Below are positions 9,353 through 17,397 of a DNA stretch of 64,000 bases, piece after piece (the stretch's first letter is position 1; the number at the start of each line of letters is the position of its first letter). The stretch covers positions 1 through 64,000 of the forward strand of contig JAYVSZ010000033.1 of the NCBI GenBank assembly GCA_043774925.1, given 5' to 3'. The stretch is from JAYVSZ01 sp043774925. Its GTDB lineage: Bacteria; Pseudomonadota; Gammaproteobacteria; Burkholderiales; Methylophilaceae. The position numbers and the translations under genes are program-made. The notes under the pieces are model-generated. The model was not told where the DNA came from. It made no database searches and worked only from the letters and a program-made list of their open reading frames with translations.

Positions 9353-9795
9353 AGCGACTTTTTAAGTTTTGGCTACTTTTTTTGATTTTAGTACCATGCC
9401 TGACAGCCAATATCCATGCGGCTCCCAGCCCTGATGATGTAGCCATTGAAGCGCGCTTAAAAACGCTCTCCAACGAATTGCGTTGTTTGGTTTGCCAAAA
9501 CACAACGCTCGCAGATTCTAGCGCGCCGCTCGCAGAGGACTTGCGCAATGAAATTCGCACGCTGATGCACGAAGGCAAAAGTGATGAGGATGTTAAAGCC
9601 TATCTTGTCGCGCGTTATGGTGACTTCGTGCTTTATCGCCCGCCCGTCAATAACGAAACGGCATTATTATGGTTTGGCCCATTTATCATGCTACTTATCG
9701 GCGCAATTACGCTTGTAGTTGTGCTGAAAAAACGCAGCAGCGCAATAGATGCAGCCGAATCTACCAACATAGCATCAGGAGAAAAAAATGAGTAA
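9349..9795 (+). CDS. ccmH: CcmH, cytochrome c maturation thiol protein
   Basis: This 148-residue protein has a signal peptide or anchor, the conserved LRCLVCQN motif (C46, C49) and a C-terminal membrane helix. This short form corresponds to the N-terminal half of E. coli CcmH; the TPR half is the separate gene ccmI. It overlaps ccmG by 4 bp (ATGA) and ccmI by 8 bp. Confidence 0.96.
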   Translation: MKRLFKFWLLFLILVPCLTANIHAAPSPDDVAIEARLKTLSNELRCLVCQNTTLADSSAPLAEDLRNEIRTLMHEGKSDEDVKAYLVARYGDFVLYRPPVNNETALLWFGPFIMLLIGAITLVVVLKKRSSAIDAAESTNIASGEKNE

Positions 9796-10540
9796 TTTAC
9801 TTTGGGTAGCCGTTGGGTTTTTTATCGCCGTTGGCCTTGCCTTTATTTTTATGCCGAAACTAGCGCCTATGTTGGCTAAAGCGAGTGATGTTAGCAACGC
9901 CGAAGCTAAAGCAAAATTCTCACCAAAACTTATCGGCATCATGTTGCTTGTGCCCATTATTGCGGGCTTGCTCTATGCAAAACTTGGCTCGCCAGACGCG
10001 TCTAGCGTGTCGTCGCCAAGCCAAGCCTTGACTGCTGGCATGCCGCCGCCTGCAATGCCAATGGCAGATAACTCGAAACATGAAATGGGTGACTTTAATG
10101 CGATGGCAGCAAAGCTTGCCGCAAAATTAGAGAAAAATCCAAATGACGGCGAAGGCTGGGCATTGTTGGCGCGTAGCTATGTGGAGTTAAAACAGCATAA
10201 AGAGGCGGTTCCTGCGTTTGAAAAAGCCATCGCGATTCTGCCAGAAGACCCACAACTGCTGGCGGATTATGTGGATGCACGCGCCATGACGCAAGGCCAT
10301 CAACTGGATGAAAAATCGGCTGAGCTGATTAACAAAGCGCTGAAATTAGACCCGAATCTGCCAAAAGCCTTAATGTTGGCTGGCACACTGGCGTTTGACC
10401 ATGCGGATTACAAAAAAGCGATTGAAATTTGGGAGCATCTGCACAGCAGCTTAAAAGGCACAGATTCCACACCTGAATTACAGAACGAAATAAGCACCAA
10501 CATTGCCGCGGCGCAAAGCGCTTTGGCCAACAAAAAATAA
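9788..10540 (+). CDS. ccmI: CcmI, TPR apocytochrome chaperone
   Basis: A 250-residue protein with two N-terminal membrane helices (residues about 4-23 and 49-66), a Pro/Met-rich linker, and a C-terminal TPR domain (GEGWALLARSYVELKQHKEA and following repeats). CcmI binds the C-terminal helix of apocytochromes and presents them to the CcmF-CcmH ligase. It is the last gene of the operon. It ends 3 bp before the convergent quinoprotein gene, with no terminator between them. Confidence 0.93.
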   Translation: MSNLLWVAVGFFIAVGLAFIFMPKLAPMLAKASDVSNAEAKAKFSPKLIGIMLLVPIIAGLLYAKLGSPDASSVSSPSQALTAGMPPPAMPMADNSKHEMGDFNAMAAKLAAKLEKNPNDGEGWALLARSYVELKQHKEAVPAFEKAIAILPEDPQLLADYVDARAMTQGHQLDEKSAELINKALKLDPNLPKALMLAGTLAFDHADYKKAIEIWEHLHSSLKGTDSTPELQNEISTNIAAAQSALANKK

Positions 10541-10543
10541 GAG

Positions 10544-12310
10544 TTATTTAGCAAGGCGATACACTAACACTGCATCGCCCTGCTTGTAGCCGAATATCGA
10601 GTTGCCGCCGCTTGCCACCGAGATATACTGCACACCATTCACTGTGTAAGTGATTGGCGGCGCGTTCACGCCAAACTCCGATTTTCCCTGCCACAACAAT
10701 GCACCATTTTGGCTGTTATAGGCGTTAAAGTTGCCGTTGCCCTCGCCCGTAAACAACAAGCCACCTGCGGTTGCCAGCACCCCGCCAATCAGCGGCTGCG
10801 CGGTTTTGTTTTGCCAGACAATTTTACCCGTGGCTAAATCAATCGCTGAGAGCAAGCCCCAGCGCGGGTCTTGCGTCGGTTCGCTAGCGGCGTATCTAAT
10901 CGGTTCTGCGCCATTTTTGCCTGCTGTTTCGTGCAAGGTATATTTAATTGGCGTGTGAATCGCCGCCACAAATACGCGCTGCTGCGCTTCATCCACGCTC
11001 ACAGGGCTCCAATTAGAGCCGCCCAAAATACCTGGGTAAACCACCACACCTTCTGTTGTCGCCTTTGCAAACATATTTTGCTGTGGTACAAACGCTTCAG
11101 ATTTTTTCAGCAATTTTCCAGTGACACGGTCGTGAATATAAAACCAGCCGGTTTTGCTCGCCTGACCGACTGCGGCAACAGTTTTTCCGTTAAATGTGTA
11201 GTTAAACAACACGGGCGGACTGGCTAAATCGTAGCCCCATAAATCGTGCGGCACTTGCTGATAATGCCATTTGAGCGCACCCGTGTTGATGTCTAAAGCC
11301 ACCAACGAAACCGTGTATAAATTATCCCCCGGACGTGAAACATCGTTCATTTGTGGGCTTGGGTTGCCCGTGCCGAAATAAAGCGTGTCCGTCGCCGCAT
11401 CTATCGCTGGCGAGCTCCAAGCCGAGCCGCCGCCAAAGCGCGCCGCGTCTGGATACTTAGCTAAATCGGCTTTTTCTTTGGCAATATCGCGATTAAAACT
11501 TGCGCCATCTTCAGTGCTTTCCGCAAACTTGCCTTCCCAGCCTTGGGCGGGAATCGTGTCGAATTGCCAAGCACGCTTGCCATTATTCACATCATAGGCC
11601 GCCAAAAATCCCGGCCGGCCATAGCGCCCCGTCACGCCAATCACTGCACCCAAGGGCGCATCTTCACGCGGATTATCAATGTGCAAGCCATAACCAACGC
11701 CGGTGATGCCGACGATAACTTTACCTTTGTACACAATTGGCGCCATGGCGATGCCAATGCCCGTACCGCCCGTGACTTTGCGTGCGCTATTTGGATCATC
11801 CTTACTCAGCGATTCCTGACCCTCTCTTTTAATATCGGCATCCACCACATCAATATCCCACAGTTTGGCGCCAGTCTTGGCATCCAGCGCGATTAAACGT
11901 GCATCTACCGTGCCAACAAACACTTTACCATCGCTCACCGCCACGCCCCTATTCGCTGGGCCGCAGCACATTTGCCAATCTTTACGGCGGTCATGTTTGT
12001 AACGCCACAGCGCTTTGCCCGTCGTCGCATCCAAAGCAACCACGTGATCAAACGGTAGCGACAAATACATCACACCATTTTGCACGATGGGCGTGGTTTG
12101 AAAGCTCGCTGTAATGCCACTTTTGAACTTCCATGCTTCCGCCAAATTTTTAACATTTTCTGCGTTAATTTGCGTCGCAGGCGAAAAGCGCTGACCTGAT
12201 AAATCGCGTCCATAGCTAGGCCAGTCTTGTGTTTGCGTATTATTTGTCTGCTTGGAGATTTGCGTACAAGCGGCTAAACATAGGCACACCAACAATAAGA
12301 TTTTTTTCAT
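10544..12310 (-). CDS. PQQ-dependent dehydrogenase-like lipoprotein (eight-bladed propeller)
   Basis: This 588-residue protein starts with a lipoprotein signal (CLCLAAC, Cys15). It then has the quinoprotein dehydrogenase fold: WPSYGRDLSGQRFSP, vicinal cysteines C115-C116 (QMCCGPANRG), GRYGRPG, an FGTGNPSPQMN segment and tryptophan-docking repeats. Family knowledge: such enzymes oxidise alcohols or aldehydes in the periplasm using PQQ and a metal. In the usual HDxWDYD segment, which holds the catalytic Asp, this protein reads HDLWGYD. Gly359 (codon at 11234-11236) replaces the usual first Asp and Asp361 remains. It could therefore be catalytically altered, or belong to a subfamily with this variant. 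No haem c domain is present, so electrons must pass to a separate acceptor. The substrate is unknown. Confidence 0.85.
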   Translation of the reverse strand: MKKILLLVCLCLAACTQISKQTNNTQTQDWPSYGRDLSGQRFSPATQINAENVKNLAEAWKFKSGITASFQTTPIVQNGVMYLSLPFDHVVALDATTGKALWRYKHDRRKDWQMCCGPANRGVAVSDGKVFVGTVDARLIALDAKTGAKLWDIDVVDADIKREGQESLSKDDPNSARKVTGGTGIGIAMAPIVYKGKVIVGITGVGYGLHIDNPREDAPLGAVIGVTGRYGRPGFLAAYDVNNGKRAWQFDTIPAQGWEGKFAESTEDGASFNRDIAKEKADLAKYPDAARFGGGSAWSSPAIDAATDTLYFGTGNPSPQMNDVSRPGDNLYTVSLVALDINTGALKWHYQQVPHDLWGYDLASPPVLFNYTFNGKTVAAVGQASKTGWFYIHDRVTGKLLKKSEAFVPQQNMFAKATTEGVVVYPGILGGSNWSPVSVDEAQQRVFVAAIHTPIKYTLHETAGKNGAEPIRYAASEPTQDPRWGLLSAIDLATGKIVWQNKTAQPLIGGVLATAGGLLFTGEGNGNFNAYNSQNGALLWQGKSEFGVNAPPITYTVNGVQYISVASGGNSIFGYKQGDAVLVYRLAK

Positions 12311-12338
12311 TTTAAATTCCGATTCAGTATTCCACTAA

Positions 12339-12356
12339 CTATACAGGGTTGTATAG
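12339..12356. promoter_or_regulatory. Palindrome CTATACA-gggt-TGTATAG, possible operator
   Basis: A perfect 7-bp inverted repeat with a 4-bp spacer lies in the divergent region between the quinoprotein gene (start 12310, -) and mnmD (start 12420, +). It sits 29 bp upstream of the quinoprotein ATG, where a repressor or activator site would be expected. No regulator gene is adjacent. Confidence 0.35.
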
Positions 12357-12419
12357 CACAAAAAAAGATAGAATCACACTTTTAATGGAATTCATTAGTC
12401 AGCTAAATCAAACAAAATA

Positions 12420-13127
12420 ATGCAATTCACACCTATAAATTGGATTAATAATAAACCATACTCAATTGAATTTAATGATATTTATTTTTCAACTGATGAC
12501 GGATTACAAGAAACAGAGCACGTTTTTATTGCGCAGAATCGGCTGAAAGAACGCTTTGCAGCTTTAAAAAATGAAACGTTTACCATCATCGAAGCTGGCT
12601 TTGGCACAGGACTTAACTTTTATTGTGTCGCAGCGCATTGGCTCGCGCTTGCGCCCACAGAGGCAACTTTGCATTACATTAGCATCGAGAAATTTCCGCT
12701 TGCGCCAAGCGATATGCAAAAAGTGGCTCAAGAATTTTTAAAGTCTTGGCCGCAATTTGCCCCAATTTCTAGTGAATTTTTATCGCAATACGCGCATTTA
12801 ACACCCAATTTAAATCATATCAACATGGCTGAGAGCAGCATCCAGATTGCCTTGTGGGCTGGTGACATTTTAAGTGAATTGTCACAAATATCGCAAAAAG
12901 CGGACGCTTGGTTTTTAGATGGCTTCGCACCCGCAAAAAATGCAGAGATGTGGAGCAAAGAAGTTTTTGAACACATCGCTCGCCTGTCGAAATCTGAAAC
13001 CACATTTGCCACCTTCACCAGCGCTGGCGCGGTGCGCAGAGGTTTACAAAGCGTCGGATTCGACGTACAAAAATGCGCTGGATTTGGCAAAAAGCGTGAA
13101 ATGTTGAGCGGAATTTTTAAGCCATGA
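12420..13127 (+). CDS. mnmD: MnmD-type tRNA U34 methyltransferase (N-terminal half of MnmC as a separate gene)
   Basis: A 235-residue SAM-dependent methyltransferase that would convert nm5(s2)U34 to mnm5(s2)U34 in tRNA. It has the SAM motif EAGFGTGLNF (residues about 57-66) and the characteristic WFLDGFAPAKNAEMW segment of the MnmC N-terminal domain. In E. coli this is fused to an FAD oxidase in one 668-residue protein. Here it ends at a TGA that overlaps the ATG of the oxidase gene by 4 bp. The two frames differ, so it is either a natural split or an old frameshift with restored starts. Confidence 0.92.
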   Translation: MQFTPINWINNKPYSIEFNDIYFSTDDGLQETEHVFIAQNRLKERFAALKNETFTIIEAGFGTGLNFYCVAAHWLALAPTEATLHYISIEKFPLAPSDMQKVAQEFLKSWPQFAPISSEFLSQYAHLTPNLNHINMAESSIQIALWAGDILSELSQISQKADAWFLDGFAPAKNAEMWSKEVFEHIARLSKSETTFATFTSAGAVRRGLQSVGFDVQKCAGFGKKREMLSGIFKP

Positions 13128-14302
13128 AAACGGCGATTGTAATTGGCGGTGGCATCGCAGGCTGTAGTACCGCGTATTCATTGGCTCAGCGCGGGATTGT
13201 GGTCACCTTAATTGAACGCCACGAAAAGCTCGCGCAAGAAGCCAGCGGCAACCCAGTTGCCGTGCTTTATCCTAAACTTACTAGCACACCCAGCCTGAAT
13301 AATGATTTAACGCTGGCTGGTTTTGACTACAGCTTAAATTTACTCAATCGCTTACCAAAAAACACTAATTTATTCGACGCTTGTGGATTGATTCAACTGG
13401 CATTTAACGCCCGCGAAAAAGCGCGCCAAACGCTGCTTTTAAAGCAAAAAAGTGCGCTTAAAATTGAATATTTAACTGCTCTGCAAGCCAATACCCATGC
13501 GGGTGTCAGCCTGAGTGATTTTGATGGCATTTGGCTGCCAGAAGCGGCTTGGGTGAATCCTATTTTATGGTGTGAAATGCTGACGCAAAATGTCGAAAAA
13601 GTGTTTTCTAGGCAAGCGTTGCAGCTACAAAAAACGGCATTTGGCTGGCGCGTTCAACTCGACAAAAAAACCTTAGAAGCCGATATTGTGGTGATTTGCA
13701 ACGCCAACGATATTGCACAATTTGCGCAATGTGCCAGCGCAAAAATCACACCCGTGCGCGGCCAAATTAACTTTTTTGCGGAAAATGAAATCAGCAAAAA
13801 TCTTAAAACAATTTTCTGCACAGACCACCTTGTTAGCCCCGCCGTTGCTGGATTACACGCCATTGGCACAACGTACGCAACGGATAATTCAAACCGTGAT
13901 TTAAGCGAAACTGACACGCGCGAAAACTTGCAAGCCTTGCGCAAAATATCTGCCGAGTTATTTGAAAGCGCAACAAATTTAAACGGCCGCGTTGCATGGC
14001 GTAGCCAAACGCTAGATTACATGCCGCTTGCCGGGCAATTGCTAGATGAAAATGCACTGCGCGCAAACCCGCCGCGCTACAACGCCAAGGCTACCGATTT
14101 ACCTTGGCTGCAGGGCTTATTTGTCAACGCTGGGCACGGCTCCAAAGGCATGATTACCGCGCCAATTTGCGGCGAGCTGATTGCAGCAATGGCTTGCAAC
14201 GAAACGTTAAGCACTGATACGAAACTCGCATCAAAACTCAATCCAAGCCGATTTTTGTTGCGCGAATTGGGCTTAAAGTTATTAGCGAACTCGCTTTATT
14301 AA
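13124..14302 (+). CDS. mnmC: MnmC oxidase half: FAD-dependent cmnm5U34 oxidoreductase
   Basis: This 392-residue DAO-family flavoprotein has an N-terminal dinucleotide-binding motif (VIGGGIAGCSTAYSLAQRG) and a C-terminal GHGSKGMITAP segment. In MnmC this domain removes the carboxymethyl group from cmnm5U34 to give nm5U34, the substrate of the upstream methyltransferase. The ATG at 13124 overlaps the mnmD stop, which implies coupled translation. Together the two genes encode 627 residues, close to fused MnmC. Confidence 0.92.
   Translation: MKTAIVIGGGIAGCSTAYSLAQRGIVVTLIERHEKLAQEASGNPVAVLYPKLTSTPSLNNDLTLAGFDYSLNLLNRLPKNTNLFDACGLIQLAFNAREKARQTLLLKQKSALKIEYLTALQANTHAGVSLSDFDGIWLPEAAWVNPILWCEMLTQNVEKVFSRQALQLQKTAFGWRVQLDKKTLEADIVVICNANDIAQFAQCASAKITPVRGQINFFAENEISKNLKTIFCTDHLVSPAVAGLHAIGTTYATDNSNRDLSETDTRENLQALRKISAELFESATNLNGRVAWRSQTLDYMPLAGQLLDENALRANPPRYNAKATDLPWLQGLFVNAGHGSKGMITAPICGELIAAMACNETLSTDTKLASKLNPSRFLLRELGLKLLANSLY
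13485..13502 (+). repeat. Weak match to the dispersed GCCAATA-type repeat inside mnmC
   Basis: AAGCCAATACCCATGCGG matches 17 of 18 bases of the intergenic copy at 38781-38806. In frame it encodes QANTHA, similar to the RANIHA encoded by the copy in mutL. A single short match could be chance. Confidence 0.35.
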
Positions 14303-14306
14303 ACCT

Positions 14307-14375
14307 TTTGTAGGAGCGATTTTGAAATCGCGAATTTATTTATATTTTTCGCGATTTAAAAATCGCTCCTACAAA
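14307..14375. repeat. REP-like inverted repeat (GTAGGAGCGATTT family)
   Basis: Two 28-base arms (14307-14334 and 14348-14375) are complementary at all but one position around a 13-base loop. The outer part reads TTTGTAGGAGCGATTTT. Such GTAGGAGC palindromes are common as REP-type extragenic repeats in proteobacteria. It sits between mnmC and the glycosyltransferase gene and would also form a strong RNA hairpin, but no T-run follows. Confidence 0.8.
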
Positions 14376-14394
14376 TTTCGATTAAAATAACGCC

Positions 14395-16272
14395 ATGCAA
14401 AACGCGAACGAGCTGCTAAAACAAGCACAACAAGCCGAGCTGCAAGGCAATAACCATGCGGCTTTGCAGACATATCGACAATTGCTTTCACAGCATCCTA
14501 ACGCGCTTAATTTGCAGGCCAAATGCGGCAACCTTGCTGTGCAATTACAGCTTTTTGAGGAAGCGGCCGGGTATTTTCGTCGTATTTTAGCTTTTAATAA
14601 AAATCCTGATGCGCGCAATGCTTTGTGTTTTTCTCTGCAAAGTTTGGGCAACGAGGCGCACGCGCAAGCTAATTTTGCGCTGGCAGCCGCAAGTTTTGAG
14701 GAGGCGTTGCAGCACCAGCCGAATAACGCGGCTTTTTGGTACAACTTGGGCAACGCACAACGTGAGCTTGACCAAGCACAGCAAGCCTTAGCGAGCTTTC
14801 AAAAAGCAATACAGCTTAACCCAAACGATGCCGACTTTTTTAATAACCAAGGAAACGTTCAGCGCGAACTTGGCCAACTAAATTTGGCCATTGCCAGCTA
14901 TGAAAAAGCACTGAAAATCAATCCGAATCTGCATCACGCGCTGGTGCATTTGGTGCATCAAAAACAACATATTTGCGATTGGAATACATTAGACGCGCAA
15001 ATTGCGACGATTCGCGACTTGGTGAACAACGTGCCTGCAGCGCAAGACTCTCCAATCAAAATCTCCCCTTTCGCATTTCTCGCCATGCCAAGCACCACGG
15101 CGGATGAGCAGAAGATTTGTGCGAATAATTATGTAACGCAAAACTACGCACAATTTTACGAAATGCGCGAGTCACTTAATTTTACTTATGCAAAAAATAA
15201 GAAAATTCGGCTTGGCTATTTATCTGCCGATTTTCGGCTACATCCGCTGGCGTTTTTAATCACGGAACTCATCGAAAATCACGACAAAACGCAATTTGAA
15301 ACATTTGCTTATTCTTATGGCATTAATGACAAATCCCCCGCCAGAAGGCGCTTGGAACGGGCTTTTGATCATTTTCATGATATTCGCCATTTGAACGAGA
15401 TTGAAGCTGCAAAAAAAATTAATGCCGACCAAATTGATATTCTGATTGATTTAACTGGCTTTACACAAAGCAGCCGCACGGGCATTGTTGCGCTAAAACC
15501 TGCGCCAATCAATATCAACTGGCTGGGTTACCCTGGAACGATGGGTGAGCACCTCCAAGAGCCGCTATTTGATTGGCTTCTGGCAGATAAAGTGGTTGCG
15601 CCTGATTTTGAAAATTTCAGTGAAAATCTGCTTTATTTGCCTTGTTACCAACCCAATAATCAGCGCGAAATAGGTAAAGCCACGCAAAAATCTTTACACA
15701 ATTTGGACGAAAATTTTGTGTTTTGCAGTTTTAACCAAACTTTCAAAATCACGCCTCAAATATTCACCATTTGGATGCGGCTGCTAAAAAAAGTGCCGAA
15801 TAGCGTGCTTTGGCTACTGGATTGCAACCCATGGGCGAAGACCAATTTACAGCGCGAGGCGGAACATGCGGACATTGATAAAAATCGCCTGATTTTTGCG
15901 CCGCGCGTGAGCAATGAAGCGCATATCGAACGCCAAAAACACGCCGATTTGTTTCTAGATACACTGCCCTACAACGCCCACACAACGGCCAGCGACGCGC
16001 TTTTTATGGGGTTGCCAGTATTAACTTGCATAGGTGAGACTTTCCCCTCACGCGTTGCCGCGAGCTTACTAGAAACCATGCACTTATCTGAACTTATTTG
16101 TGTAAATCTGCAGAAATACGAAGAAAAAGCACTTTTTTTGGCCAGTAATCCTGCCGAATTAACACGTATCAAGCAACAATTAATCACGCAAAAAGAAAAC
16201 TCAACTTTATTTAAACCCGAAAAATTTGCACGTGCGTTAGAAGCACTTTTGCGCGAGCTTGTGATAAAGTAA
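14395..16272 (+). CDS. TPR-containing GT41 glycosyltransferase (O-GlcNAc transferase/SPINDLY-like)
   Basis: This 625-residue soluble protein has about four N-terminal TPR units (residues 1-180; for example AAFWYNLGNAQRELDQAQQA and DADFFNNQGNVQRELGQLNL). A C-terminal GT41 catalytic region (about 250-620) follows. Family landmarks are LGYLSADFRLHPLAF (His proposed as a catalytic or binding residue), DLTGFTQSSRTGI, NINWLGYPGTMG, FCSFNQTFKITP (Lys that contacts the nucleotide in OGT), and DTLPYNAHTTASDALFMGLP. GT41 enzymes transfer GlcNAc or fucose to Ser/Thr of proteins. Bacterial members are found near pilus or flagellar genes, and pilU follows 24 bp downstream. The target is unknown. Confidence 0.88.
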   Translation: MQNANELLKQAQQAELQGNNHAALQTYRQLLSQHPNALNLQAKCGNLAVQLQLFEEAAGYFRRILAFNKNPDARNALCFSLQSLGNEAHAQANFALAAASFEEALQHQPNNAAFWYNLGNAQRELDQAQQALASFQKAIQLNPNDADFFNNQGNVQRELGQLNLAIASYEKALKINPNLHHALVHLVHQKQHICDWNTLDAQIATIRDLVNNVPAAQDSPIKISPFAFLAMPSTTADEQKICANNYVTQNYAQFYEMRESLNFTYAKNKKIRLGYLSADFRLHPLAFLITELIENHDKTQFETFAYSYGINDKSPARRRLERAFDHFHDIRHLNEIEAAKKINADQIDILIDLTGFTQSSRTGIVALKPAPININWLGYPGTMGEHLQEPLFDWLLADKVVAPDFENFSENLLYLPCYQPNNQREIGKATQKSLHNLDENFVFCSFNQTFKITPQIFTIWMRLLKKVPNSVLWLLDCNPWAKTNLQREAEHADIDKNRLIFAPRVSNEAHIERQKHADLFLDTLPYNAHTTASDALFMGLPVLTCIGETFPSRVAASLLETMHLSELICVNLQKYEEKALFLASNPAELTRIKQQLITQKENSTLFKPEKFARALEALLRELVIK

Positions 16273-16296
16273 ACTAAATTAAAATTAGGAAACGCT

Positions 16297-17397
16297 ATGG
16301 CTGCAATCGACATCACCCCCGTACTGAAATTTATGACCGACAAAGGTGGTTCTGACTTATTTTTTAGCACAGGCACGTCCATTCACATGAGCGTCGAGGG
16401 TGACACGGTGCCGATTAACGACCAAAAAATGACGCCGGGCATGATTAAGGAAATAGCCTACGCCATCATGAGCGAAGCGCAAATTAAAGAGTTCGAATCT
16501 TCGCTTGAGTGTAATTTTGCGATGGGCAAGCGCGATATTGGTCGCTTCCGTATTAATGTTTTTCGCCAGCGCGGTGAAGTCGGCATGGTGATTCGTCACA
16601 TTAAAACCGAAATTCCAACCTTTGAAACGCTAGGCTTGCCAACGAGCATGCGCGATTTGATTATGCGCAAACGTGGGCTACTGCTGGTTGTTGGCGCGAC
16701 TGGTTCGGGGAAATCCACAACGCTCGCCTCGATGATTGATTACCGCAACGAAAATACAACGGGTCACATTATCACCATCGAAGATCCAATTGAATTCGTT
16801 TATAACCACAAAAAATCGGTGGTGGATCAGCGCGAAGTGGGCATCGACACTCAATCATTCGACATGGCGCTAAAAAATGCCATGCGCCAAGCACCCAATG
16901 TGATTTTAATTGGCGAAATTCGCGATATGGAAAGCATGAAACAGGCATTGGCCTACGCGGAGACTGGCCATTTGTGCTTAGCCACGCTGCACGCCAATAA
17001 TGCCAATCAAGCCATGGAGCGCATACTTTCGTTTTTTCCTACCGAGGCCAAACACGGCTTGCTACTGGGTGTTGCACTTAACTTAGTGGGCATTATTTCG
17101 CAACGTTTAATCCCTGGGAAAGTGCTCAAACGCGTGGCTGCGGTGGAGGTGATGATTAACACGCCTTACATTTCCGAGCTGATTCAAAAACAAAAATTGA
17201 ACGAGATGAAGGATATTATGGCCGACAGCAACGACGTCGGAATGAACACTTTTGACCAATCGCTGTTCCGCCTGTTTGCCAATGGCAAAATTACCGAGGA
17301 AGACGCGCTTGCCAACGCCGATTCGCGCAACGATTTATCGCTAAAAATGCGTTTTACCGCAGAAGGTGAAAAAGGCGGTTTTAACTCGCCTAGCTAG
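16297..17397 (+). CDS. pilU: PilU, type IV pilus retraction ATPase paralogue
   Basis: This 366-residue secretion ATPase of the PilT/PilU group has Walker A GATGSGKSTT (near residue 135), an Asp box ITIEDPIEF, Walker B VILIGEIRD and a His box ETGHLCLATLHANN. The RKRGLLLVVGATGSGKS sequence and long C-terminus favour PilU over PilT. It assists PilT-driven pilus retraction. A good ribosome-binding site (TTAGGAA) lies upstream. It overlaps the convergent eamA-type gene by 8 bp. No pilT is seen next to it here. Confidence 0.93.
   Translation: MAAIDITPVLKFMTDKGGSDLFFSTGTSIHMSVEGDTVPINDQKMTPGMIKEIAYAIMSEAQIKEFESSLECNFAMGKRDIGRFRINVFRQRGEVGMVIRHIKTEIPTFETLGLPTSMRDLIMRKRGLLLVVGATGSGKSTTLASMIDYRNENTTGHIITIEDPIEFVYNHKKSVVDQREVGIDTQSFDMALKNAMRQAPNVILIGEIRDMESMKQALAYAETGHLCLATLHANNANQAMERILSFFPTEAKHGLLLGVALNLVGIISQRLIPGKVLKRVAAVEVMINTPYISELIQKQKLNEMKDIMADSNDVGMNTFDQSLFRLFANGKITEEDALANADSRNDLSLKMRFTAEGEKGGFNSPS

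Noticed and set aside
9349..10540. ccmH and ccmI as a broken version of one long CcmH
   Set aside because: Separate short CcmH and CcmI with membrane anchors are the normal arrangement in many proteobacteria; E. coli is the fused case.
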